DNA of 64,000 nucleotides from Clostridiales bacterium UBA1728 (GCA_002315975.1 DCIK01000013.1:28602-92601), one strand, 5' to 3'; counted from the stretch's first letter, positions 7,688-17,425 are shown. A program made the numbers and translations. Notes: generated by a model not told the origin, from the letters alone.

Positions 7688-7818
7688 GGCTCCCTCAGAT
7701 GAGGGAGCTGGCTCGCGCAGCGAGACTGAGGGAGGGACAGTCTACGAAACAGCTCAAAAGATTCTCTCTCCCTCAGCCCCAGTGTACGCACTGGGGCAGC
7801 TCCCTCACAGAGGGAGCC
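7688..7818. repeat. Palindromic MITE-like element (GGCTCCCTC type)
   Basis: This is an inverted-repeat element of about 130 bp. Left end GGCTCCCTCAGATGAGGGAGC and right end GCTCCCTCACAGAGGGAGCC are themselves palindromes. Inner GCGCAGCGAGACTGAGGGAGG resembles the GGGGGAGCTG..GCGACTGAGGGGG core of the elements at 20.65, 25.2, 35.7 and 49.0 kb. The 280-bp gap between khpA and rimM holds only this element and a terminator. Confidence 0.75.
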
Positions 7819-7866
7819 ATGAGACTTTTACTTATCTTAATTCGCTTGACAGCAGCTTTTTTGCGC

Positions 7867-7907
7867 AAAAAAGCGAAACGGGGCGAGGCCACCAGGAGCC
7901 CGCCCCG
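7867..7907 (-). terminator. Terminator or attenuator after khpA
   Basis: On the minus strand a CGGGGCG/CGCCCCG stem is followed by TTTCGCTTTTTT, 10 bp past the khpA stop. Confidence 0.7.
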
Positions 7908-7916
7908 CGTACGCTA

Positions 7917-8147
7917 TCAGTCCAGAACTTCCACGGACACTTTTTTGCCCTTGCGCTGTGCAACGGCCTTCATCAGAACCCGGATCTCTTTCACGACCCG
8001 ACCCTGACGACCGATGACCTTGCCCATGTCGCCGTCAGCAACACGAACCTCAAAGACGGTCTCGCCGTTCTCCTCACGCTCGGCAACTGACACTTCGTCC
8101 GGCTTGTCCACAAGAGACCGTACGATGTAGGTCAATAATTCCTTCAT
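7917..8147 (-). CDS. khpA: KH domain RNA-binding protein KhpA (YlqC)
   Basis: This 76-residue single-KH protein contains GKVIGRQGRVVKEIRVLM, with the GxxG loop (GRQG) that contacts RNA. In Firmicutes KhpA pairs with KhpB/Jag and binds many transcripts, influencing cell division and envelope synthesis. It has the conserved position after rpsP; the 17-bp gap to rpsP indicates co-transcription. Confidence 0.95.
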   Translation of the reverse strand: MKELLTYIVRSLVDKPDEVSVAEREENGETVFEVRVADGDMGKVIGRQGRVVKEIRVLMKAVAQRKGKKVSVEVLD

Positions 8148-8164
8148 TCCGAGCTCCGCGAATC

Positions 8165-8401
8165 TCAGGCCTGAGCCTTCTTCAGCAGACCACGAACCGT
8201 GTCAGTGGGCTGGGCGCCGTTGGCGATCCAGTAGTTGGCGCGCTCCATGTCGATCTCCACGGTGGCGGGGTCGGTCAGGGGGTTGTAGGTGCCGATCTCT
8301 TCGATGAAGCGGCCGTCACGGGCGTTGCGGGAATCGGCAACGACGACACGGTAAAAAGGAGCCTTCTTGGCACCCATTCTGCGCAGACGAATCTTAACCA
8401 T
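8165..8401 (-). CDS. rpsP: 30S ribosomal protein S16
   Basis: This 78-residue protein has the diagnostic start [25 protein letters not shown] and the segment [13 protein letters not shown]. It binds 16S rRNA early and is needed for 30S assembly. It lies between ffh and khpA, as in B. subtilis. A TCGGAGGAAAACAAA site precedes the ATG. Confidence 0.98.
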   Translation of the reverse strand: MVKIRLRRMGAKKAPFYRVVVADSRNARDGRFIEEIGTYNPLTDPATVEIDMERANYWIANGAQPTDTVRGLLKKAQA

Positions 8402-8445
8402 TTTGTTTTCCTCCGAAAAATTTTAGTTTTTTGATTTTTGTTTTA

Positions 8446-9795
8446 TCAGATCCGGAAATTGCTGCCCATGCTCCGCATCATACGCTGGAGCTTTCTGGCG
8501 TTTTTCCCGGTAAGCTGCTTGGTGAGCTGCTGCATGGCATCGTACTGCTTGAGCAGACGGTTCACGTCCACCACCTGCAGTCCGCAGCCGGCAGCAATGC
8601 GCTTTTTGCGACTGGCGTTGAGGATGCTGGGATTGGCTCGCTCGGCGGGGGTCATGGAGAGGATAATGGCCTCGGTATGGGCCAGCGCTTTCTCGTCAAG
8701 GGAGGCACCGTTGAGCGCCTTGGAGTCAAGACCGGGGATCATGCCGGCAATCTCCTCCATGGAGCCCATGTTCTTGAAGCTGCGAAGCTGCTCGAGATAG
8801 TCGGCCAGATCCAGCTTGTTCTTCTTGAGCTTTCCGGCCAGCTCCTCGGCCTTCTTCGCATCCACGGCGGCCTCGGCCTTTTCGATGAGCGTCAGCACAT
8901 CGCCCATGCCCAGAATACGGCTGGCCATGCGGTCGGGGTGGAAAACCTCGATGGCGTCCAGCTTCTCGCCGATACCGCAGAACTTGATGGGCTTGCCGGT
9001 GACGGCCCGGACAGACAGGGCAGCGCCGCCTCTGGCATCGCCGTCCAGCTTGGTGAGCATCACGCCGGTGATACCCAGGGCATCGTCAAAGGCCTTGGCG
9101 GCGTTGACGGCGTCCTGACCGGTCATGGCGTCCAGCACCAGCAGAATCTCGCTGGGCTCCACGGCGGCCTTGACATTCTTCAGCTCGTCCATCAGCGCCT
9201 CGTCGATGTGGAGACGGCCGGCGGTATCCAAAAATACCAGATCGTTGCCGTGGCGCTCGGCGTAGCGGACAGCCTCTCTGGCGATCTCCACCGGGTCGAT
9301 CTTGCCCAGCTGGAACACGGGGATATTCAGCTGACGACCCACGGTCTCCAGCTGCTCGATGGCGGCGGGACGGTAAATGTCGCAGGCGACCAAAAGGGGC
9401 TTTTTGCCCTGGGTCTTGCGCATATAGGCGGCAAGCTTGGCACCGTTGGTGGTTTTGCCTGCGCCCTGCAGACCCACCAGCATCACGATGCTGGGGTTCT
9501 TGGAGCCGATGATGAGCTTCTGGGCAGAGGTGCCCATGAGCTCGCAGAGGGCTTCGTTGACGATCTTGATGACCATCTGAGCCGGAGACAGCGCCTCCAG
9601 CACCTCAACGCCGGTGCAGCGCTCGGACACATCCCTGATGAAATCCTTGACCACCTTGTAGCTGACATCAGCCTCCAGCAGCGCAAGGCGCACCTCGCGC
9701 ATGGCGTCCTTCACATCCTGCTCGGAGAGACGGCCCTTGCCCCGGAGCTTTTTGAAAACGTTATTCAGCTTGTCGGACAGATTTTCAAATGCCAT
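8446..9795 (-). CDS. ffh: Signal recognition particle GTPase Ffh (SRP54)
   Basis: This 449-residue protein binds SRP RNA and the signal sequences of nascent membrane proteins, then docks with FtsY. It has the N domain (residues 1-90), then a G domain with G1 GLQGAGKTTNGAKLA, G3 DTAGRLHID, G4 TKLDGDARGG, and the SRP-specific closing GIGEKLDAIEVF. The C-terminal M domain (from ~300) has the GMGDVLTLIEKAE linker, a GMIPG finger loop, and SRKKRIAAGCG for RNA binding. The start overlaps the ylxM stop by 11 bp. Confidence 0.98.
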   Translation of the reverse strand: MAFENLSDKLNNVFKKLRGKGRLSEQDVKDAMREVRLALLEADVSYKVVKDFIRDVSERCTGVEVLEALSPAQMVIKIVNEALCELMGTSAQKLIIGSKNPSIVMLVGLQGAGKTTNGAKLAAYMRKTQGKKPLLVACDIYRPAAIEQLETVGRQLNIPVFQLGKIDPVEIAREAVRYAERHGNDLVFLDTAGRLHIDEALMDELKNVKAAVEPSEILLVLDAMTGQDAVNAAKAFDDALGITGVMLTKLDGDARGGAALSVRAVTGKPIKFCGIGEKLDAIEVFHPDRMASRILGMGDVLTLIEKAEAAVDAKKAEELAGKLKKNKLDLADYLEQLRSFKNMGSMEEIAGMIPGLDSKALNGASLDEKALAHTEAIILSMTPAERANPSILNASRKKRIAAGCGLQVVDVNRLLKQYDAMQQLTKQLTGKNARKLQRMMRSMGSNFRI

Positions 9796-10138
9796 GCTGC
9801 AGCTCCTCTACCCGGCGGCGGATATTCTCCGCCAAAACCCTTGCCCGCCCTGTGGTGAGGGTGAGCAGCTCCTGCGTGTCGCGCTCCAGCTCCTGCGCCG
9901 CCTTCTGCTGCTGCAGATAGCGACCCAGCAAACCGATTTTCTCCTCGTTTTTCCGGAGGCTTTCCTCGGCGCGGCGGATATTGTCCCACACGGCCTGACG
10001 GGAAACGCCCTCGCTCTCGGCGATTTCGGAAAGTGACAGATCCTCCATGTGGTGGAGGCGGAAATACTCCCGCTGCTTGTTGGAGAGCATATCCCCGTAG
10101 AAGTCGAAAAGCATGGCCAGCTCAAGCTGCTCGTCCAT
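9785..10138 (-). CDS. ylxM: SRP-operon helix-turn-helix protein YlxM
   Basis: This 117-residue UPF0122 protein has a sigma-70 region 4-like helix-turn-helix: LSLSEIAESEGVSRQAVWDNIRRAE (residues 35-59). Family members are always linked to ffh or ftsY. In streptococci the orthologue binds the SRP GTPase and RNA rather than acting as a classical regulator. It is the first gene of the ylxM-ffh-rpsP-khpA unit. The ATG has GGGGGCGAG upstream. Confidence 0.95.
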   Translation of the reverse strand: MDEQLELAMLFDFYGDMLSNKQREYFRLHHMEDLSLSEIAESEGVSRQAVWDNIRRAEESLRKNEEKIGLLGRYLQQQKAAQELERDTQELLTLTTGRARVLAENIRRRVEELQHGI

Positions 10139-10160
10139 GTTCTCGCCCCCTTGTCAATAG

Positions 10161-10217
10161 AAAATGCTTGACACCTTGCGAAGTATACGCTCTTTCGCTG
10201 GCTGTGTCAAGCATTTT
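10161..10217. repeat. Inverted repeat overlapping the ylxM promoter
   Basis: Perfect 14-bp arms AAAATGCTTGACAC (10161-10174) and GTGTCAAGCATTTT (10204-10217). The right arm contains the -35 box used by ylxM on the minus strand. It may be an operator for a dimeric regulator. Confidence 0.75.
10182..10210 (-). promoter_or_regulatory. Promoter of the ylxM-ffh operon
   Basis: On the minus strand: TTGACA (10205-10210), 17-bp spacer, TATACT (10182-10187). Confidence 0.85.
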
Positions 10218-10315
10218 TTCTTGACAGCGCATAAAATCTTTGCCTTTTTGAGACACTACGAGGGACAGGAAAAACCGGCGTGAAATACATTTTTAATATT
10301 ACGGGGGAACGATTC

Positions 10316-13300
10316 ATGCGCAACGAACCCATAGACAACAGCGCTCTGCCGCTCTGGGCGGAGAATGCCGCCAGAGAGCTGAAATCTCAGGGCAGCACCG
10401 GCGGCAAGCGCACGGCGCGGCAGCTCCGCGCTGCCCTTCGGGAGCTGCAGGAACTGGCCGCCGGCGGAGAGGGAGACAAGGCCGTGCTCCGCACCCTTCG
10501 GGACAACCTCTATCTCCTTCGCACAGCCGCCGAGGATGCGGAGGCGGCGCTGTTCCACGCCCGGAAGCTGCGCAAATGCCGGGGGCGGCCCCGAATCTGC
10601 GTGGCGGCAGGCATCCTGCTGGAGAGCGGCATCTATCCCGATGCTGAGCGCTGCCGCCTTTTTTTAGATGGCTTTCAGAACCGACTGGTGCTGACGGAAC
10701 GGGAGCTGGAGCTCTTCCCCACCGCCCTCAGCGGAGAGCTGCTCCTTGCCCTCTGGCGGCTGTGCAAAAGCGGCAGAGCCGAGGAAAAGGAGGTGGGAGA
10801 GATCATCACCTCCCTGCGGCTCTGCGTCCGCTTCGGCTGGGGGCGGCTGCTGGAGAGCGTGAACCGCAGCGAGCGCATCCTCCTGCGGGACGGCAGCGGC
10901 ATATATCCGCAGATGGACGCGGAGAGCCGCCGGGACTACCGGCGGCAGCTTGAAAGACTGGCCGGGCGCCGGGGCATTGAGGCGCACATCCTCGCCGAGC
11001 GGCTGCTGCGAGAGAGCGGGGAGAGGGGCGAGCACATCGGCCTTGCCCTCTTTCCCGAAAAGCCCTCGGAGGGCGGCGGCTACATGGCCGCCAATGTGCT
11101 GCTGACGGGCTTTTTCGCCCTGCTTTTCGGCTTTTTGCTTCATAGTCCCCTTGCCGCCGTGCTGCTCCTGCTGCCCCTGTCCGACTGCGTGAAGGCGCTG
11201 ACGGATTTCATTCTCTCCCACCGGGTCAGACCCCGGCGGCTGCCCCGGCTGGAGCTCAGGGAGGGCGTGGGCGCGGAAGGCAAGACCCTCTGCGCCGTCT
11301 CTCTCCTGCTCAGCTCTCAGGAGGATGCGGAAAGGGCGGTGGAGCGTATGAAGGAGTACCGCTACGCCAACCGGGACTGCGGGCGGGAGCTCCTGTTTGC
11401 GCTGCTCTGCGATCTGCCGGACAGCGATCAAGAGGAAACGCCGGAGGAGCGGCAACTGCTGCAAAGGACGGCAGAGCTGGTGGAGCGGCTGAATCTCTCC
11501 ATGGGCGGGGGCTTCTTCCTCTTCACCCGGCCCCGGCGCTTCGATCCCATCGACGGCAGCTACCGGGGCTTTGAGCGCAAGCGGGGGGCGCTGCTCGCCC
11601 TGTGCCGGCTTCTGCGGGGGCGGGAGAGCGAGCTGCAATGCACCGCCGGGGATGCGTCAAGGCTCTACAAAATTCACTATATTCTCGCGCTGGACAGCGA
11701 TACCCGGCTGACACCCGGCTCTGCCCGCGCCCTCATCGGTACCATGCTCCACCCGCTGAACCGCTGCACTCCGGATGGGGAGAGGGGCATCGTCACCGCC
11801 GGCTACGGCGTGCTGCAGCCGAAGCTGGCCACGGAGCTGCAAAGCAGTACCCGGACGGACTTCTCCCGCTTTTTCTCCGCCCAGGGAGGCATGAGCAGCT
11901 ATCGCGGCTGCGGCGGGGAGCTGTATTTCGATTGCTTTGACAGCGGCGGTTTCTCCGGCAAGGGACTGCTGGACATCGACGCTCTCCTCTGCGTCTCGGA
12001 AAAGCACATCCCCCACGGGCAGGTGCTGAGCCACGACGCACTGGAGGGTGCCTTTCTCCGGGGCGGACTTGTAGAGGACATCGAGCTCACCGACCGCTTC
12101 CCCGCCTCGCCCCTGAGCTACGGACGGCGGCAGAAGCGCTGGGTGCGCGGCGACTGGCAGAATCTCCCCTGGCTCTTTGCGCGGGGTAAGCTCCTGCGCC
12201 CCGTGGAGCGCTGGCGGCTCTTCGATTCTCTGCGCCGCTCGCTGGTGGACTTCGCCTCGCTGTTGGCGCTGCTTGCCGCTCTCTTCCTGCCGGAGCGCTA
12301 CGGGGCGGTGGGCATCGCGGCGCTGCTCTCGCTCTTTTTCCGTCTGTTTCTCCGGCTTCTCTCCACGCTGCTGCAAAGGGAGGAAAATGTCCGCTACAGG
12401 CTCCTCTCCCGACTGCTCCACGGCTGCACCGGTGCCTTCAGCCGCACGCTGCTCTGTCTTCTTCTCCTGCCCTGGACGGCGGGACTGGGAGCGGGCAGCA
12501 CCGTGAAGGGACTCTGGCGGCTCTACGCCACCAAAAGGCGGCTGCTGGAATGGGAGACCGCCGCGCAGAGCGACCGGGGCAAAAACACCCTGCGCTCCTA
12601 CGCAAAGGCCATGCCCCTGCCCGTGCTTTTGGGCTTTGCCTGTCTCTTCTCCCCGCTGATCATCGGCAAGAGCGCAGGGCTGCTGTGGCTCTTCTCCCCC
12701 CTCTGCCTCTGGGCACTGGGGCAGGAGAAGAAGCCGCCCAAGGCGCTGGAGCAGCGGGAGCGGGACTATCTGCTCTCCCGGGCAGGAGAAATCTGGCGCT
12801 GGTTCGAGCGCTTCTGCAACAGCGAGAACCACTATCTGCCTCCGGATAACCTGCAGGAGCTGCCCGCCGTGGGTCTGGCGCACCGCACCAGCCCCACCAA
12901 TATCGGTTTGATGCTCATCTCCTGCCTCTGCGCGCTGGATCTGGAGCTTTGCAGCCGGGAGGCCTTTGAGGAGCGCATTACCCATACCCTCAGCACGCTG
13001 GAGAGCTTACCCAAGTGGCGGGGACACCTATATAACTGGTATGACACCCGCACCCTGCGCGTGCTGAAGCCCGCCTATGTCTCCACCGTGGACAGCGGAA
13101 ATCTGGCCGCCGCTCTGACGGCGCTGCTGACGGGGCTGGAGGAGTACGGCCTGTCAGACCTCGCTCTGCGGGTGCGGAAGCTCCGGGATGCCATGGACTT
13201 TGCCGCCCTCTACGACGGCGAGCGGGAGCTGTTCCGCATCGGACTGGATACGGAGAAGGGCGAGAGCAGCGAGAGCTGCTACGACCTTTTGGAGAGCGAA

Positions 13301-16300
13301 CAGCGGCTCTGCGCCTACTACGCCATCGCCTCCGGGCAGGTCAGCGTCCGCCACTGGGGGGCTTTGAGCCGCGCCCAGCTGGAGTTCGACGGCTACCGGG
13401 GCTGCGCCAGCTGGAGCGGCAGTATGTTTGAGTATCTGATGCCCGATCTGTTTCTCCCGCTGGAGAGCTGCTCGCTGCTCAGCGAGAGCGCGAAATTCTG
13501 CGTCTATGTCCAGTCCCGCTACCGCTTCGGGCGGGAGAAGGTCTGGGGCAAGAGCGAGAGCGCCTTTTTCTCGCTGGATGCATCCCTGAGCTACCGCTAT
13601 AAGGCCCACGGCGTACAGGCTCTGAGTCTCTGCCGGGGCATGAACGAGGAGCGGGTGGTGGCACCCTATGCCAGCTTTCTTGCGCTGGGCGTAAAGCGGG
13701 ACAGGGCGCTGGAAAACCTGCACCGGCTGGAGCGGGCAGGGGCGCTGGGCCCCTGGGGCTTCTGGGATGCACTGGACTTCACCCCCGAGCGCTGCGGTCG
13801 GGAGGGGAAGGCCGTCCGCTGCGTGATGGCCCATCACATGGGCATGAGCATGGCCGCCATCACCAACTGTCTGAAGGACAATATCCTCCAAAAGCGCTTC
13901 ATGGCCGAGGGCAGTATGTCCGCCTACCGGACGCTTTTGGAGGAGCGTGTACCCCTGGGCGGGCCGCTGCTCCACCGCAAGAGCATCCTGCTGCCGGTTC
14001 GCAGCGGCTTTACCCGGGACACGGCCTGTATTCGCCGGGGCAAGGGCTGCCTTGCCGAAAACGGGGCGCTGCAGCCTCTGAGCAATGGCAGCTATCATCT
14101 GCTGCTCTCCGAGTCGGCGGTCAGCCGTGCCGTGTGCAAGGGACTGCTGCCCTATGCCGCCGACGAGACCCTTCGGGGCGACAGACGGGGCGTGGAGTGC
14201 TTTCTGGAGCTGGACGGAGAGCGTTTCTCCCTGCTGCCCTGCGGCGGGAGCGTGGGACGCTTCCGCTGGCAATTCAGCGGGGACGAAGCCCTCTGGCAGG
14301 GGGAGCGGGGAGGACTTCGCTGGGAGCTGCGCGTGAGCGTGTCCGAGAGCGAGAACGCCGAGAAGCGCACCCTCACCCTCCGGGGTATCCCGGAGAGGTG
14401 CAGCGCCGCCGTGTACTGGGCCTTTGAGCCGGTACTGGCCAAAGCCGAGGATGTCCGCGCCGCTCGCTCCTATACCCGGCTGGGGCTCTGCGCCGAGGAG
14501 CGGGAGGAGGGCTTTCTCATCTCCCGGCTGCCCCGAGGGAAGCAGGAGGCCGTGTATCTGGCCTGTGCGCTCAACGGAAAGAGCCGCATGAGCGCCGACT
14601 TCCTCCTCTTCCCCGGCCGCAGCGGGGCAAAGCCCTTTGTGAAAAACAGCGGCTGGCAGTCCGCGCCCCTCTGCGTGTTCCGGCAGGAGCTGACAGTCAA
14701 GGGCGGCGCTGCCTCCTCCGAGCTGGTGATCGCCATGGGCAATGAGAGCGAAGAGACCCTCAGCGCCGCAAAGCGGACGCTCGGCGGCCACCGGAAGGCC
14801 AATATGACGGAGGCCGCCGCCCGACTGCTGGGCATGGACGGCACCGACACCCGGGAAGCGCTGAAGCTGCTGCCCTACCTTATCTATCCGTCTGTCGCTG
14901 ATAAGAGCGAGAACGGAGCCGACCAGCGGCAAAGCGCTCTCTGGCCCTGGGGCATCTCCGGGGATGTGCCCATTGTGGCCTTGCCGCTGGGAGAGGAGAG
15001 CCTCCGCGCTGCCGCCTGTGCCGTGAAGCACCATGCGCTGCTGGCCTGCTGCGGCGTGGTCTATGACCTTGTCTTCCTCTGCGACAGCGAAGGGGAGTAC
15101 CGCCCCGGCCCCCGCCTTGCGCTGGAGGAGCTGCTGCGCCGACTGGGACAGGAGGGACGCATCGGCCAAAAGGGCGGCTGCCACTTTGCGGAGCGGAGTG
15201 CCGAGCCGCCGCTGCGGACAAACGCCGTGCTGCTGCCGGACGAAAGCGGGAAAATCCCCCCTCGAACCGTCACGGTGCGGGACGAGCCGCCTGAGGTGAC
15301 GGAGCTGCTGAAACCCCTGCCCTCCGCACCCTTTGCGCCCTATGAGGAGCACTGGGGGGAAGACTACAGCTATGTGCTATCTCTCCGAGGCCTGCTGCCG
15401 GAGCGGGCCCGCTGCCATATGCTCTGCAGCGAGGACTTCGGCGCTCTCTTCAGCGAGTGCGGCTGCGTGGGGCTCTGGTACCGCAATGCCCGGGAATGCC
15501 CCCTGCTGCCGCCCTGCAACGATCCGCTGCGTGTCCGCGCCCCGGAGACGCTGGAGGCGAAGCTGGGCGGGCGCTGGGTGTCGCTTTTCGCCGCAAAGGG
15601 CGAGGACTGCCTTGTGACCTACGGCTTCGGCTACGCCCGCTGGGAGAAAAATGCGGACGGCATTGCCGTAAAGCTCACCGCCACGGTGCCGCCGGACGGC
15701 AACGAGCGAATCTATACCATCGAAAGCTCCGAGAGCGTGGAAATGCGCTGGCGTATGCCCCTGCAGCTCTCCGCCGAGGCACGGGACGCGTCCTTCTGCG
15801 TACTGAGCCGGGGAGAAGAGGGAGACTTACAGGTGAAGTCCCGGCGCTGCGGCATCCCGGGACTGAAGCTGACGGTGCGGCTCTCGGTGCCGTGGCTGGG
15901 CAACAATGTGCCTGCCGAGCCGGAGCGCATGGACGCGCCCGCACTGGAAGGCAGCTTTCTCTCTGACGGTCTGGTGCTGCTGCGCGTGGGCGTGGGCGAG
16001 CTGAACGAAGAGCCGGAGCGCTATGCGGAAACGGTGAAGGCATGGCGGGAAAAGCTCTCTGCCATCCGGGTGAAGACCGCCTCCGAGGAGCTCAACCGGC
16101 TGCTGAACGGCTGGAGCGTATACCAGACCCTCTGCGGACGGCTGTGGGGGCGGTGCAGCATCTACCAGAGCGGCGGAGCCATGGGCTTTCGGGATCAGCT
16201 GCAGGACGCGGTGAATCTCATCGACTTCGACCCTGCCCTTGCCCGAAAGCAAATCCTCCTCTGCGCCAACCATATGTACGAGGAGGGCGATGTGCAGCAC

Positions 16301-17371
16301 TGGTGGCACCCCGGTGCCACGCTCATTGACCGGGGCTGCCGCAGCCGCTGCAGCGATGACCTCTTATGGCTGGTGTGGGCAGTGTGCGAATACTGCGCAA
16401 AGAGCGGGGACAGAAGCGTCTGCTTCGAGAACACGGCCTATCTCCACTCCCTGCCGCTGGGGAAGGATGAGGAGAGCCGCTATGAGCTGCCGGAGCTCTC
16501 TTCTCGCCGGGAGACGGTGCTGGAGCACTGCCGCCGGGCGCTGGAGCTCAGTTTCAGCCGGGGCAAGGGTCGGCACGGTCTGCTGCTGATGCTCTCCGGC
16601 GACTGGAACGACGGGCTGGATCAAATGGGCGAGGGAGCCGAGAGCGTCTGGCTCAGCTTCTTCTGGTGTATCTGCGCCCGAAGCTTTGCGGATTTGCTGG
16701 ACGCGCTGGGCGAGAGCAACGGCGAGTATTACCGCAAGTGCGCCCGGGAGCTCTGCGAGAGCTGCGAGGAATGCTGGAACGGCAGCTACTGGCCCCGGGC
16801 CTACTACGGCGACGGCCGACAGCTGGGTACCGTGGACGCGGTCTGTCAGGCCTTCGGCGCTCTCTGCCCGGGCACAGACCCTGCCCACGGGGACGCTGCC
16901 CTGCGCACGGCCGTGGAAACTCTCTATGACCGGGAGCACCGCATCCTCCGGCTCTCCGCCGAGCCCTACAGCAGCGAGCACAGCCCCGGCTATATCAGCT
17001 CCTACGGCCCCGGCTTCCGGGAAAACGGCGGGCAGTACACCCACGCCGCCCTCTTTCTTGCTCACGCCCTCTTTGAACGGGGACGCAGCGGCGAGGGCTG
17101 GACGCTGCTTCAATGCGCCATGGGCGAGGGCAGGGGAGAGAGCTACGGTCTGGAGCCCTATCTCATCCCCGCGGACATCTCCGCCAATCCCCGCTGCACA
17201 GGCCGCGGCGGCTGGAGCTGGTACACCGGCAGCGCGGGATGGTTTTACCGCGTGGCGCTGGAGGACCTGCTCTGCTGCCAACGGCAGGACGGCGAGCTGG
17301 TGCAGAAGCCGCCTCATCTCCCGGAGGGTCTCAGCGCAGCGGAAGTGAGTCACCGGGGACAGGTTCCCTGA
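10316..17371 (+). CDS. Cyclic beta-1,2-glucan synthase-like protein (GT84 + glucoamylase-like + GH94)
   Basis: This is a 2352-residue membrane protein with the order of cyclic beta-1,2-glucan synthases (NdvB/Cgs). One or two membrane segments lie near residue 255-305. A GT84-type domain follows, with ALDSDTRLTP (~460) and RRQKRWVRGDW (~605). More membrane segments occupy 640-800. A glucoamylase-like domain contains YNWYDTRTL and STVDSGNLAAAL (~905-935). C-terminal GH94 phosphorylase-like regions carry GFRDQLQDAVN (~1955) and the general-acid motif GDWNDGLDQMG (~2095). Proteobacterial homologues (~2800-2900) make periplasmic cyclic glucans; this copy is shorter and substrate and product are inferred. 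The ATG at 10316 (GGGGG upstream) is preferred to the in-frame GTG at 10280. The last 8 residues and stop are supplied by a REP-like element. Confidence 0.85.
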   Translation: MRNEPIDNSALPLWAENAARELKSQGSTGGKRTARQLRAALRELQELAAGGEGDKAVLRTLRDNLYLLRTAAEDAEAALFHARKLRKCRGRPRICVAAGILLESGIYPDAERCRLFLDGFQNRLVLTERELELFPTALSGELLLALWRLCKSGRAEEKEVGEIITSLRLCVRFGWGRLLESVNRSERILLRDGSGIYPQMDAESRRDYRRQLERLAGRRGIEAHILAERLLRESGERGEHIGLALFPEKPSEGGGYMAANVLLTGFFALLFGFLLHSPLAAVLLLLPLSDCVKALTDFILSHRVRPRRLPRLELREGVGAEGKTLCAVSLLLSSQEDAERAVERMKEYRYANRDCGRELLFALLCDLPDSDQEETPEERQLLQRTAELVERLNLSMGGGFFLFTRPRRFDPIDGSYRGFERKRGALLALCRLLRGRESELQCTAGDASRLYKIHYILALDSDTRLTPGSARALIGTMLHPLNRCTPDGERGIVTAGYGVLQPKLATELQSSTRTDFSRFFSAQGGMSSYRGCGGELYFDCFDSGGFSGKGLLDIDALLCVSEKHIPHGQVLSHDALEGAFLRGGLVEDIELTDRFPASPLSYGRRQKRWVRGDWQNLPWLFARGKLLRPVERWRLFDSLRRSLVDFASLLALLAALFLPERYGAVGIAALLSLFFRLFLRLLSTLLQREENVRYRLLSRLLHGCTGAFSRTLLCLLLLPWTAGLGAGSTVKGLWRLYATKRRLLEWETAAQSDRGKNTLRSYAKAMPLPVLLGFACLFSPLIIGKSAGLLWLFSPLCLWALGQEKKPPKALEQRERDYLLSRAGEIWRWFERFCNSENHYLPPDNLQELPAVGLAHRTSPTNIGLMLISCLCALDLELCSREAFEERITHTLSTLESLPKWRGHLYNWYDTRTLRVLKPAYVSTVDSGNLAAALTALLTGLEEYGLSDLALRVRKLRDAMDFAALYDGERELFRIGLDTEKGESSESCYDLLESEQRLCAYYAIASGQVSVRHWGALSRAQLEFDGYRGCASWSGSMFEYLMPDLFLPLESCSLLSESAKFCVYVQSRYRFGREKVWGKSESAFFSLDASLSYRYKAHGVQALSLCRGMNEERVVAPYASFLALGVKRDRALENLHRLERAGALGPWGFWDALDFTPERCGREGKAVRCVMAHHMGMSMAAITNCLKDNILQKRFMAEGSMSAYRTLLEERVPLGGPLLHRKSILLPVRSGFTRDTACIRRGKGCLAENGALQPLSNGSYHLLLSESAVSRAVCKGLLPYAADETLRGDRRGVECFLELDGERFSLLPCGGSVGRFRWQFSGDEALWQGERGGLRWELRVSVSESENAEKRTLTLRGIPERCSAAVYWAFEPVLAKAEDVRAARSYTRLGLCAEEREEGFLISRLPRGKQEAVYLACALNGKSRMSADFLLFPGRSGAKPFVKNSGWQSAPLCVFRQELTVKGGAASSELVIAMGNESEETLSAAKRTLGGHRKANMTEAAARLLGMDGTDTREALKLLPYLIYPSVADKSENGADQRQSALWPWGISGDVPIVALPLGEESLRAAACAVKHHALLACCGVVYDLVFLCDSEGEYRPGPRLALEELLRRLGQEGRIGQKGGCHFAERSAEPPLRTNAVLLPDESGKIPPRTVTVRDEPPEVTELLKPLPSAPFAPYEEHWGEDYSYVLSLRGLLPERARCHMLCSEDFGALFSECGCVGLWYRNARECPLLPPCNDPLRVRAPETLEAKLGGRWVSLFAAKGEDCLVTYGFGYARWEKNADGIAVKLTATVPPDGNERIYTIESSESVEMRWRMPLQLSAEARDASFCVLSRGEEGDLQVKSRRCGIPGLKLTVRLSVPWLGNNVPAEPERMDAPALEGSFLSDGLVLLRVGVGELNEEPERYAETVKAWREKLSAIRVKTASEELNRLLNGWSVYQTLCGRLWGRCSIYQSGGAMGFRDQLQDAVNLIDFDPALARKQILLCANHMYEEGDVQHWWHPGATLIDRGCRSRCSDDLLWLVWAVCEYCAKSGDRSVCFENTAYLHSLPLGKDEESRYELPELSSRRETVLEHCRRALELSFSRGKGRHGLLLMLSGDWNDGLDQMGEGAESVWLSFFWCICARSFADLLDALGESNGEYYRKCARELCESCEECWNGSYWPRAYYGDGRQLGTVDAVCQAFGALCPGTDPAHGDAALRTAVETLYDREHRILRLSAEPYSSEHSPGYISSYGPGFRENGGQYTHAALFLAHALFERGRSGEGWTLLQCAMGEGRGESYGLEPYLIPADISANPRCTGRGGWSWYTGSAGWFYRVALEDLLCCQRQDGELVQKPPHLPEGLSAAEVSHRGQVP

Positions 17372-17425
17372 CTCACTCCTTTCTGACTCCTGCAACTGAG
17401 TCAGGGAACCTGTCCCCGTGACTCA
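17345..17425. repeat. REP-like palindrome inside the 3' end of the glucan synthase gene
   Basis: Arms at 17345-17375 and 17397-17425 are the TGAGTCA-type unit also seen at 2592-2670. The left arm is translated as the last residues (VSHRGQVP) of the preceding protein and contains its TGA stop. Confidence 0.88.

Noticed and set aside
7688..7818. T-box or other riboswitch before rimM
   Set aside because: The hairpins are symmetric inverted-repeat ends of a dispersed element, without riboswitch motifs.
10280..10315. GTG at 10280 as start of the glucan synthase gene
   Set aside because: The ATG at 10316 has GGGGG at proper spacing; the GTG lacks a ribosome site.
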